From: Phyto melanocephala
Taxonomy: Eukaryota; Arthropoda; Insecta; Diptera; Rhinophoridae
DNA: 64,000 nt
Assembly (NCBI GenBank): GCA_941918925.1
Contig: OW799237.1
Span: 94,523,015 to 94,587,014 of the forward strand
Direction: 5' to 3'
Shown: positions 54,457 to 64,000 of the stretch, piece after piece
Numbering within the stretch: position 1 is the stretch's first letter
Layout: each line of letters opens with the position of its first letter
Notes under the pieces: generated by a model
The model's input: only the letters and a program-made list of their open reading frames with translations
Database searches by the model: none
What the model was told of the DNA's origin: nothing
Position numbers and translations under genes: made by a program

Positions 54457-57169
54457 CACATTCACAAGGTAATTGAATTCGCCTTTAATTTATTTATTCA
54501 GAGATGGAAAACGAGATTTTTATTACAGTATAAACAGTTAACTTAAATGCACTCTTTTGACAACGAATGTGCTAAATTTATTTTTATTTGTTGTTTTCAT
54601 AACCCTTCTCACGTATTTTTTTTTTTATCAAATTGTATTAAACTAAATTAATCACAACAATTTTTCTATTTATGATATGCGATTTTGCCTTGACAGACAA
54701 CATCTATAACAGTATCAAGAAGATGTCTAAATTAAATTTTGAATGACAATCTGCAGATTAAAAAGTAAATAAATGATACCAAAACCAAATTTTACTTAGG
54801 GCCAAAAAAAAGGCAAGGTTGGCATTTGCGGAAATATGTAAATTTTAGGAAGAAGGGTCGCGTAATGTTTTGATCAGCGATAAAAAGAAGTTTAATCTTG
54901 ATGAATCAGATTCAATTCTCAGGCTATTGGAGAATTAAAGCAAGCAAGACAAGAGTAAATAGCTTGAAATTTAAACGAGTCTCACTTATGACTTCACTTG
55001 TATTTAAGTATACAACCCCATCTTCAATTAATTTTATGTTTCTAAAAACGAATGCAGAGATGATGTTCTGATAGAGTTAAAATAAGTTTTGTTTTTTTTA
55101 ATGTTTTCTTTAAATTGTACCATTTGAATATTTCATATTAAAATTTTCAAATATTAGCCCAAAATTGTAATAAAAAATGGACAATCAAGTATAAAAATGT
55201 AAAAGTAAAATATAATTTAATCTTAATTTAATACTCACTTATAGAAATTTTTATAAAAATATTTGTACCATATAAATTTTTGTTTACCTGTGTACTTGCC
55301 TCCTATAACATCGCCGTGTAAATTTAATGAAAATATATTGTTATTGCTTTTATTATTGCTGCCTTGATTAACAAAATTGTTTACAATATTAAAACACTCA
55401 TTGCTTTGGTAAACGAAGTAAGTATTTGTCTCTTAAGTAGCTAAACTTGTTGTTTATTCAAACAATCTAAATTAGAATTGACATCTCTTTGTCTGGCGGG
55501 GCTATTATTTCTCTTAGACAAACACAATCGATTCGTTTAATTATTTGCCAGGAAATTATTTAAACAAAAAACCTGCAATGTCATTTCAATACTCTTAAAC
55601 ATCTACAAGATATTCCAACATTAAAACGTATTTTTACTTAAACTTTTATTCAATTTCCGTCAAAAACTGATTAAATAAATAGTTGCTTTAAGTAAATCCT
55701 TACCAACTTACCAACTTACCCCAACCCCATACTCAATTGGAGTTTTTATATTTTTTTTATTAAATTTTCTTAAAAGAGCTAGAAGTTATATAAAGGGTAT
55801 TCACTTAAATGCTAAAGTTTTCTATTAATACAATTGAGCAAATCCATTAATGTTTTATTAACATTTTTATGAAAATTATATTAAAAAAAGTTTCCATTTC
55901 TGAAAATTTACACGCAAAAAGCAAAATTTTTCAAATTATCTTAAAAAATAAAAAATAAAAGTGAACAAAATACAGCTGATGATCAGTTAAATATCTAAAC
56001 TTCAATTTCAATTATTGGAGTGCATACGAAAATTTGCATAAAATTTTTGTCAATTTGTTGGCAAGATTACTCCACTCTTTTAAGTAAGCTTTAAAATATA
56101 CCAGCCACTTAAAAGTTTACATGAGTACCCTTTTTAATTCACGTTAAGAGTTTAAATTTTGTGTATGTATAAGTGTTTATAACATTAAGTCATGTAATTA
56201 AGTTAAGTCAGACACTTAGGGAAACATTTTCTTACCTGTTACTTAGCTGGCTTGTGGTACACTTGAAAAAATATGCTAAAAAATTTTTTATTAAAAATAA
56301 TTAATAAATTTTTGTCTTCAAAAAGTCCTAGATAGTTTTAATAAATATTAATTTTTAAGATTAAATTTTCAAATTTCTCTTAGTGTGTGAATGATTTTTA
56401 TACAAGAAAAACTGTTTATTTTTATAATCTACACCAAATGAGGCAAGAAGGTTATGTTGCGTTAGTCTGATGTCTACAACGTTTAAAGAAAAAAAAAGTT
56501 ATCATGTTTCAATGTATCAATTGACATAGTATCACTTATCTAAAGTTCTTTAATTGTTTAGTAAAGGGCTGTGTAAAATGTTTTAAAAGTTATTTGTTCT
56601 ATTTTACACTACTTCCAATCAATATATTTCAATGTAAACATAAATAACAAAACATTCATCTCACTAATAAAATCATCATTACTTGAAAATTTAGTGTTTA
56701 AAGAAAAAAATTGAATATCAAACAAAAAGTTATAATGAAATAGAGAAACAATAAATCAGTATATTATTAAACATTTCATACATGTTTTGTATGTCATCTT
56801 TCACTTTTAATGTTCTAGTACATCTTTGTTATGATTTAGCTTTATTTTATTTCAACATTGTTCATTTTAAGTTTTATTCTATTTTTTTTAGAATTTTTAT
56901 CATAAAGCAGAACCCAAGTATGTATTTAAAAATGACAAAGTATGTAAGGTAGGAAGGGAGGTGCAAAAAGTAAAAGACACCTCCAACATTGTGTTCCCTT
57001 TAATAGAAGAAAAAACGTTAATAGATTTATCAGAAAAACAATACCCAAAGACTGAGTGAATAGAGGAAATAAATAGTGTAAAAGAAATATAATAAAAGAT
57101 ACGTATAATACATATCGGGCCCTCATCCCTCATAGTCGGACCCCTCATGATGAATCCAGTGATGTTCTC
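54457..57169. other. Large unassigned non-coding stretch
   Basis: This is about 2.7 kb without a recognised gene, transposon or RNA. ORFs at 56,900-57,148 are low-complexity. It may be unique intergenic or intronic DNA and is the best place in the right half to look for conserved non-coding sequence. Confidence 0.45.
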
Positions 57170-57770
57170 CAGTGTTCACTCCGAGACACCACCTAGATTC
57201 TCGTGGGATCGTTTACCTAACCACTCAACCCTGTGGTTTTGTAGTCTCGGTCAATGATAGACAATGTGTTCCACAGTTTCTAACTCCTCCTTATTCTCAC
57301 ACATTTTACAATACTTAACACGAAGTGCAGCAATCCCATCTGATAATCCTAGCTCTCACCGGATAATTTCCCGTTAAAGCCCCAAAAGCGGCATTCAGAC
57401 ATATTCTATTCTGGCCCAGAAGTAACATAGATCATGCCGAATTCAACTTGGGTTATAAAGCCCTTGACATTCTGCAGTCTGTTCGGTTTCTCTATGTTAT
57501 ATCAGTTCTGTCCGAGATCCACGCCCTGATTCGCCCAAAATAGTGGTCAATCGGTAGACTTACCATGCCCTCGTCGCACGTCGAACTTATGGCCAATCCA
57601 CCAGTAATTTCATTGCAGACAATTCCATAATGCCCTGGTACCCAACACAATATGATATTAAAGAGGCCCATAATCCTATCAAATTCTCTCTACATTCCCT
57701 AACCAGCATAGATTTGACTGCACCGCCTGACCTCCCTACCTTATTAAACATGTTCCAATATGAGATCCGT
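57170..57770 (-). pseudogene. RNase H-type LINE remnant
   Basis: On the minus strand 'SMLVRECRENLIGLW' then 'CVGYQGIMELSAMKLL' mirrors the RNase H end ('LVRECRxxL...WVPGHxGIxGNExADxLA'). After several breaks 'LHFVLSIVKCVRIRRS' and 'KLWNTLSIIDRDYKT' fall where the Cys/His knuckle is expected. The key Trp and Gly/His are mutated. No TSD was identified. The plus-strand ORF at 57,630 is antisense. Confidence 0.5.
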
Positions 57771-58781
57771 TGGCCTATATATAGCCAGTATCTCCTTTTG
57801 GAACACACTTCAGTTATCGGTAAGTCTGTAAGATCTCCCAATATTCTCCCATATAGTAAGTAATATACACACACTATTTAAAATTTAAAGAGATTTCTTG
57901 TTAGTCATTTTTTTACTTGTGCAGCTCTTTATTATTTACTAGCAAAACACAATTTACTTTGTTGATCATCACAAAGTTTATGTTATTCATAATACTCGCT
58001 GGATTAGGATTAGCACGCAATAATTTGTTTATTTTGTGTATTGTTACATACATGTGTTAGTAGAAACTTTAAAGGGTTATAACTCCTCAAATATTTAGAC
58101 TATTTTATAGAAACTATATTATTCACACCTGCAAGAAAATCCTTTTCAAATAGTAAATCTGTTGTATGATGTAAGCGTAAACTGACAAGACATCAACTTG
58201 TCTTTTAATATTTAATGATACAATAATTATCCCTATTGAAATAATCAACACTGAAAAATCTGAAATTAATTATTTAAAAGAAAAAATTCAATAACACTGT
58301 GTTACAAAAATCACCTTTTTTATGGTCAAACAAAGTTTGATAAATACCCATTTATCTACAAGTCAAATGTAATAAAACTGCGCACTCAGTTTTGAGTTTT
58401 CTGCTCTTTTTCAAATACAAATTTTCAAATATATAAAATAAAAATAACTTTTTTAATATACATATGAAATATTTTTTATCAATGTGGATGTTATATGATA
58501 GAGAATAATTCATAGAATGGGAATTAAATTTATTTCCGATCTCTAAGGAAAATTGTATTTAAAAAAAAATTATCCTTCTAAGTATATTCTTAAAAGGTTT
58601 TGATTAAAATAAAATTAAAATAAGTTTGATGTGTTTTCTGATATTATTTTTTACATTTCAAGGATGTTAAAGGACATTCTTCAAAATGAAGTTTTTTGTC
58701 CTAGTAAACTAAAAAAATGTTTTTGCATTCTGCAGATTATTTCCATATTGATATAAAATATTTTATGTGTAAGAAATATAA
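57771..58781. other. Unassigned stretch before the CR1-like LINE
   Basis: No ORF1-like coding was recognised upstream of 58,782. The LINE's 5' truncation point must lie near its right edge. Confidence 0.4.
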
Positions 58782-59120
58782 ATATTAAATTCCTATAAAA
58801 AATCTTCTGCTGTACTTGTTACCTTTTGTCATATCATTAAACGTGATAAGGTTATGGCTGAATACTTTAAATCTAAATCGCTGAAGTTATCTGATATTAT
58901 TGAAGGTGCCAATGGAGGACGAGTTTATTTTAATGATAATTACTCATCTTTAGCCAAAAAACTTTTAAAGAGCTGTTGGAAATTAAAGAATGAAAATAAA
59001 ATAAAAAGCTATAGCATCGTGAATCGTGAAGTTCTGAAGACTAAAATTACTATGCCAAATGATGTGGTAAAATTTGTTTTTCTGCTGGATTTTATTAATC
59101 TCTTTGATTTGAATATTTAA
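58782..59120 (+). pseudogene. LINE ORF1, C-terminal FP-like domain only
   Basis: The frame is open from 58,782 (after TAA at 58,779) to a TAA at 59,118-59,120. The usual-looking ATG at 58,854 is internal, because similarity starts upstream at 'SSAVLVTFCHIIKRDKVMAE'. 'LKLSDI', 'GGRVYFNDNYSSLAKKLLKS' and 'WKLKNENKIKSY' fit the conserved C-terminal domain (Baculo_FP-like) of ORF1 proteins in insect CR1/Jockey-type LINEs, where the pattern is 'VYxNExLTxxxxxLxxxARxLK'. Upstream zinc-finger and coiled-coil parts are missing through 5' truncation. Confidence 0.6.
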
Positions 59121-59448
59121 TTATGTAACTTTTTTTCTTTTTATAAATGTTTCTATTTTATGATGGCTAGGGCTTAAAACATTTTGTTTATTACTCAGAA
59201 ATCAAATTTGTTTATTCTTAATTGACCTTTGCTTTATATTAACTATTTGCAGTATTCATGAGAAATGTTTTTTATTGTCTCTGTATTATGTATTCATATA
59301 TTATTTACTTTATTTTCTTTTTATTATTATTTCTTATTTTTTAATGTTTTTTTTTCTCTCTCTTTCAATCATGTTGGTAATTTTTTTTTTTAATCAATGA
59401 ATTATAAATTCATATTGGATTTGTACATGTTATGTAAATTATTTTTAC

Positions 59449-62370
59449 TTGCTTTTCTGGTTATTATTTGGCTCCCCCATGCATATGAATATTGGTTTTT
59501 TATTGATGTTACATAATGATAACCTTGGACCTGTAGCTAGAGATAATTCAGTTCTTAAGTCTTCTTTTCCTATTTTTTCTGATAAGTTAAATTTGGGACA
59601 TATAAATGCTCAAAGTTTATGTCCTTCTAACTCAAATGTCAAACTTGAAGAGTTCAAAAACACATTTAAGGAATCCGTTTTAGACATTATTGGAATTTCG
59701 GAAACTTGGTTTAAGCCAGACTTACTTTCACAATCTCTCAGTTTACCTGGCTATTCAGTTATTAGAAATGATCGCCCTAGAATTAATGATATTGTGAATA
59801 TTAATCTTCCTAGTAGGGCTGGTGGTGTCTGTATGTACATTTCTAATAAATTACGTTATAAAACTGTTTTTTATGGTAAACAATATGGAATCTGTGAATC
59901 ATTATTTATTGAAATTTTTGGTACTGATGTCTCGTTGCTAGTTGGCGTGGTTTATTTGCCTAATGGTAATATTGATGCGTTTGAAAATCTGCATAGTGAT
60001 TTATTTGATCGTTATTCTAATATTGTTGTTATGGGTGATTTTAACTATAATCTTTTTGATGCTGCCAAATCAAATAATTTTCGTTCGTTAATTTCTAGAT
60101 GTGGTTTAAACTGTTTTCACAACTGTCTGCCAACTCACCTTCATTTACCAACTAATACTACTTCGTTAATTGACTATTTTCTTTTAAGTCAACCTACTAC
60201 TGTAGCTTGTAGTAATCAATATCAATACCCATTCTTTTCCTCTTATCATAGCTTTATAGTTATTTCAGTTAGATTCTCTTCTAGCAGACGTAGTGAGTGG
60301 ATTGAATTTAAAGATTATAATCGGATTAACCATGACGATTTCTGTCAGTATCTTGAGAGTTTTGATGTTTCTCCTATTTTCTGTACTAATGATGTAAATT
60401 TACAGCTTTCCGCATTAAATCAATTAATTGATCATCTTTACAACTGTGTTCCTACGTCAAGGGTAGATTTAAATTCAATAAATTTAAATTGGATGAACTC
60501 TAGATGTGTTACTGAGGCTATATCTTTAAGAGATCGAGCATATGGGTATTACATTAGAAATCGATCTGAGGCTAACTGGAGGGCTTACTGCAGACTCAGG
60601 AATAAGGCTAAATCTATTGTTAGAAAGGCTCGGAGGAATTATGGGATGAGGCTATTTTCTGATGTTAATAATACTCAAATGTGGCAAAAAATTCGTCGTC
60701 TTGGTTGTATTGGTCGTGAGAAACCTAATATTGATTCTTCTAATATTGAATCTATAGCTTCCAGTTTTTTAGATAATCTAAATCCTAATATTCTAGGTGA
60801 AATAAATCTTGATAATCTTAGTGATGGCATTAATTCTTTTTCATTTGATCCTATATCGGAATATGAGCTTATGCTCTCTCTAAATTCAATTAAATCCAAT
60901 GCTGCTGGTCATGATAAAATTCCAATTAAGTTTATTAAATTGATTTTTCCACTTATTAGCAGACTTCTTGTTCATCTTGTTAATACTATATTTTTGACGT
61001 CAAAATTTCCAGCTGCTTGGAAACTGGGTAGAGTCATTCCTATTTCTAAAAATGGTAGTACTGATAGTTTGAGGCCGATAACAATTTTACCATCAATGTC
61101 TAAAATTGTTGAGGCATTAATGAAAACACAAATTTTGACTCATTGCGGTTCTTTGCTTCATCCTAATCAATATGCCTTCAGACGAAATCATAATACAACT
61201 TCTTTGCTTCTTTCTCTAACTGAAAATATAAGAAAACGCTTGGATAATCATCAACTTTGTTCCTTGGTGTCTTTGGATCTTACTAAGGCGTTTGATCGGA
61301 TAAACCATAGTGTTCTAGTTAAAAAACTTAATGCAAATTTCAATTTTTCGTCATCTGCATGCAAATTAATTTATGCTTACCTGTCGGAACGGTCTCAATT
61401 TGTCTCACTTAGTGGATTAAATTCTTCTATTGGTTTGGTAACCTCTGGTGTGCCCCAAGGGTCAATTTTGGGTCCTATTTTATTTATCATTTATTTGAAT
61501 GATTGTATTCCTTTATTGAATAATAATTTTTGCCAGCCATATATATTTGCTGATGACATTTTTCTTTTATATACCTCTAAATCTAGTCAAATTGATCGTT
61601 TCGAGATAGGTTTAAATAACCATCTAATTGCTGTTTCAAACTGGATGCACAGAAATTTCCTTGAGATTAATTCTAATAAGACTAAAGCAATTTGCTTTCA
61701 TTTGCTGAATCAGGTTGCTTTCTATCCTAACTTATATATAAATGGACAAGTGGTTGGCTACGTTGATTCGCTTAGATGTCTCGGCGTCTTTTTAGATCCT
61801 TGTCTAAATTTTGATATTCATATAAATACTCTTTCCAATAAAGTTTGTCTTGCTTTAAGAAGATTATACTCTTTAAAACCATATACGCCAAGATTTGTTA
61901 GATATCGACTTGCTTATTCTCTGATTATGTCTCAGTTTAATTATGGCTTGGAGGTTTTTTCTGGTACTCGGGCATATAATTTGGATATTCTTTTTAGAAT
62001 TATAAGAAAAGTGGTTCGTTACGTTTTTAATTTAAAAATTATTGAACATGATCGTGTTAGAGAACTTGTTTCAACATTTTTGAAATGTAAATTTTATGAT
62101 TATCTAAAAATTCGTACATTGCTTCATTTTTATAAAATTATTAAAGTTCAACAACCGGTTATTCTAGTTAATGAATTCTCTTTTATTAATTCTACGCGTA
62201 ATATTCAAATTGAGGTGCCTTTTAGACATCTCTCTATCTATGATCGTTCTTTTTTAGTGCGTGTATATCAAGTTTGGAACTTTCTGCCAAGTAGCCTTAA
62301 ACTGTTTTCGTATTCATTTTTAACGTATAAACTTAAGCTTCTTTCATATTTTAACGGTAATTTGTCTTGA
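59449..62370 (+). CDS. LINE ORF2: APE-type endonuclease + reverse transcriptase
   Basis: The product has 973 residues and one uninterrupted frame. It nicks chromosomal DNA and copies its own RNA at the nick. The endonuclease spans about residues 48-275: 'INAQS' (Asn53), 'SETWF' (Glu85), 'GDFNYN' (Asp197), 'SLIDYF' (Asp242) and 'SSYHSF' (His267). The usual SDH reads S-Y-H, so the catalytic Asp before the last His is Tyr266. Reverse transcriptase spans about 480-785: 'LRPITILP', 'SLDLTKAFDRINH' (Asp610), 'SGVPQGSILGP' and 'FADD' (Asp702/703). The C-terminal region (about 790-973) has no RNase H or CCHC knuckle, unlike the other LINEs here. The start at 59,449 is the first ATG. The true start could be a later Met such as residue 11 or 13. 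Confidence 0.85.
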   Translation: MLFWLLFGSPMHMNIGFLLMLHNDNLGPVARDNSVLKSSFPIFSDKLNLGHINAQSLCPSNSNVKLEEFKNTFKESVLDIIGISETWFKPDLLSQSLSLPGYSVIRNDRPRINDIVNINLPSRAGGVCMYISNKLRYKTVFYGKQYGICESLFIEIFGTDVSLLVGVVYLPNGNIDAFENLHSDLFDRYSNIVVMGDFNYNLFDAAKSNNFRSLISRCGLNCFHNCLPTHLHLPTNTTSLIDYFLLSQPTTVACSNQYQYPFFSSYHSFIVISVRFSSSRRSEWIEFKDYNRINHDDFCQYLESFDVSPIFCTNDVNLQLSALNQLIDHLYNCVPTSRVDLNSINLNWMNSRCVTEAISLRDRAYGYYIRNRSEANWRAYCRLRNKAKSIVRKARRNYGMRLFSDVNNTQMWQKIRRLGCIGREKPNIDSSNIESIASSFLDNLNPNILGEINLDNLSDGINSFSFDPISEYELMLSLNSIKSNAAGHDKIPIKFIKLIFPLISRLLVHLVNTIFLTSKFPAAWKLGRVIPISKNGSTDSLRPITILPSMSKIVEALMKTQILTHCGSLLHPNQYAFRRNHNTTSLLLSLTENIRKRLDNHQLCSLVSLDLTKAFDRINHSVLVKKLNANFNFSSSACKLIYAYLSERSQFVSLSGLNSSIGLVTSGVPQGSILGPILFIIYLNDCIPLLNNNFCQPYIFADDIFLLYTSKSSQIDRFEIGLNNHLIAVSNWMHRNFLEINSNKTKAICFHLLNQVAFYPNLYINGQVVGYVDSLRCLGVFLDPCLNFDIHINTLSNKVCLALRRLYSLKPYTPRFVRYRLAYSLIMSQFNYGLEVFSGTRAYNLDILFRIIRKVVRYVFNLKIIEHDRVRELVSTFLKCKFYDYLKIRTLLHFYKIIKVQQPVILVNEFSFINSTRNIQIEVPFRHLSIYDRSFLVRVYQVWNFLPSSLKLFSYSFLTYKLKLLSYFNGNLS

Positions 62371-62592
62371 AATGTAGGTTATTTATATATTTTTCTCTTG
62401 CTATGGGTACTCATTTTGTTGCTGCTTTTTATTATTAATAGTTTTCTAATGTTCATATGGCTGGGGAGCCACTTATATATATACTTGATTAGTTTGTTAT
62501 ATATTTGAATTGTTGTTTATCATATTACATAGTTATTATTATCTACAATACATAAATAATTGGCCATGAAGGCTTTCTTTGTATTGAAATTT

Positions 62593-62593
62593 A

Positions 62594-62624
<31 letters not shown>

Positions 62625-62625
62625 A
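62593..62625 (+). repeat. (ATAA)n LINE tail
   Basis: Eight ATAA-type units follow directly on the LINE 3'UTR and mark its 3' junction. Host sequence resumes at 'cgaacaaaag'. Confidence 0.75.
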
Positions 62626-63284
62626 ACGAACAAAAGAACAAAACTTAAATACGCAGATTTACTACATTGGCACCATACTGTTACAAAATCTAATTTTATG
62701 TTTAATATAATAATTTTTTGCAGGGTATAACATGAGCAGTCTTGACCGGCTATAATTTCTATTCAATTTTATCGCATTTCCAAGACCGACAACAAAATCG
62801 TTAACAACAAAAAATAATAAAAAGAAGTGAGTAAAACAAATTTTTTGAAATAAAAATTTTAAGAGGATAAACATGGAACCATTTAAGTTAAAACAATATT
62901 TTTGTTAAGTTAATTAAAGTCAAGGGAGTAAATTTATTTTTCTAGACTTAAACATGGAATGGACAAATGCGATTACCACATGTGGTTGTGTTTTAAATAA
63001 TTAATTTCAAAAGCTTTTGGGAACTTTTGACTATTTTTTTTTGTTGATTAATTAATTGTGTTTAAGTATTAGTGCAGCAAGGACAATTAGATTGTTAAGT
63101 GGAAAAATATTTTAGTTTAAAAAAAGAATCAGAATATTTAATTATATTTATTTATTTTTAAACTGGATAAAACTTGAAATTGTTAAAAATAATACAAATA
63201 TTTAATTTTAATAAAGAAAAAAAAAAAACATTTTTTTATTCAAAAATCAACATGTTATTAACATTTGAATAATATATACACTGA
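62626..63284. other. Unassigned non-coding stretch
   Basis: No gene or repeat family was recognised. Confidence 0.4.
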
Positions 63285-64000
63285 AACAGTGCAATGAAGC
63301 GCATTTTGGACGTCCAATTTTAGGTCGCTTTATTTGGCCTTCAAGGCGTTAACTGTTACTGATTTATCATCATAAACCACTGAGCTGTCGTTCACCTTAA
63401 TACAATAATCGAGATGTGTCAACTAGCACGACCTCAAAGACCAATTACAGGTTCATTCCTAGCAATCAAAATATCACCAAGTTTTATTTAAATAAATCGG
63501 GGGTTGCGAACAGATCAATTATCCATTTTTGTCAGACAAAAATTCATTGATCACGGTGCTGTAAAAATTGCCATTGTCCGTAAAGCGAGATCATTTTTAA
63601 AGAAATAACGTCCAATGACGTCACAAGCATGTGATGCTGGTGCTAGGACGCTACCAATTATTTTGAATATTTTAACAAAATGCAAAAGCTTCTCTTGTAT
63701 ATCCATCAGACCGTCAGAGCATAATTTTGTCTCTTCCATTATTTTTGAACTCGCTTCTATAAACAATCTCATAGAAAATTCTCAAGAGCTAACAAATCTG
63801 GCAAACGAGCTAGCAAATTAATTCCCAAATTTTTTAAAATTAATTCCTCTAAAAATTTTTGGCCAAAAAGTGCTATCTATTGCTTTTCGGGCAATATGTG
63901 TGGACAGTGGTGCCGTCTTGGTGAAAGCACATCTTATCTCAGTTTTTAAAAGCAGGATCTTAATGTTTTATAAATCTATACCGGTCTACAATTACGGTTA
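63285..64000 (-). pseudogene. Mariner-like transposase remnant, split, continuing past the window
   Basis: On the minus strand 'CFHQDGTTVHT' near 63,900-63,935 matches the second-Asp motif 'WFQQDGATCHT'. Further on (about 63,300-63,485) 'ILIARNEP' and a decayed 'NALKA..' region match the '(V/I)ISRNGPVNW...IxALKxNI' part. About 350 bases between them (63,490-63,840) do not fit and look like an insertion of unknown origin. That piece carries antisense-overlapping ORFs of 73 and 68 residues that I do not recognise. Stops and shifts are numerous. Confidence 0.4.

Larger units (their letters stand above)
58782..62625 (+). mobile_element. CR1/Jockey-group LINE, 5'-truncated, ORF2 intact
   Basis: It contains the C-terminal part of ORF1, a 328-base spacer, a full ORF2 (59,449-62,370), a ~220-base 3'UTR and an (ATAA)n tail (62,593-62,625). 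A tetranucleotide 3' tail instead of poly(A) is common in CR1-like elements. An unbroken 2.9 kb frame among decayed repeats marks this as the youngest large element in the window. TSDs could not be fixed. Confidence 0.8.

Noticed and set aside
57630..57863. 77-residue plus-strand ORF
   Set aside because: It is antisense to an RNase H-type LINE remnant on the minus strand.

Overview
This is AT-rich eukaryotic DNA, most likely from a higher (brachyceran, probably calyptrate) fly. The reasons are its transposon content: interspersed repeats whose layout matches Drosophila INE-1/DINE-1, rosa-like mariners, a Transib-type element, Helitrons and CR1/Jockey-group, RTE-like and RNase H-bearing LINEs. 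No bacterial operon, rRNA, convincing tRNA, CRISPR array or LTR retrotransposon was seen. All species and family statements come from reading the sequence by eye, without database searches.

Almost everything recognisable is mobile DNA. Positions 1-10,000 hold Helitron ends, DINE-1-like elements and a split 'CACGCAAAG' MITE. Positions 10,500-13,900 hold more DINE-like copies, a second MITE copy and decayed LINE and mariner coding pieces. Positions 14,900-20,000 hold an (ATT)n microsatellite, a pogo/Tigger transposase remnant, an RNase H-type LINE piece, an RTE-like element split by a MITE, and nested hAT-like foldback elements. Positions 20,200-24,300 hold a nested stack in which a PIF/Harbinger-derived element lies inside a Tc1/mariner-type MITE. 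Positions 24,600-31,200 are dense in mariner relics and contain a LINE insertion with a clear target-site duplication (TSD).

Positions 31,617-31,744 are the only place with evidence of a host gene: an Inr plus DPE core promoter, a short 5'UTR, an ATG and a splice donor. No database identity can be given, and the coding part is short. The rest may be intron or intergenic DNA.

Positions 33,400-43,200 hold MITEs, an internally deleted rosa-like mariner with near-perfect long TIRs, a tandem duplication and a LINE inserted in another LINE. Positions 44,266-47,197 hold two head-to-tail Helitrons. The second keeps a helicase remnant interrupted by a 1.4 kb Transib-like element with RSS-like CACAGTG ends and a CGTCG TSD. 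Positions 48,476-54,456 hold mariner relics, nested MITEs and a Tc1-like element carrying both a LINE and a MITE. Positions 58,782-62,625 hold the youngest-looking element, a CR1/Jockey-group LINE with a complete 973-residue endonuclease/reverse-transcriptase ORF but a 5'-truncated ORF1. The window ends in decayed mariner sequence.

The main result is a layered record of insertions. At least five junctions have readable TSDs and give relative ages. No coherent new multi-gene system was found.
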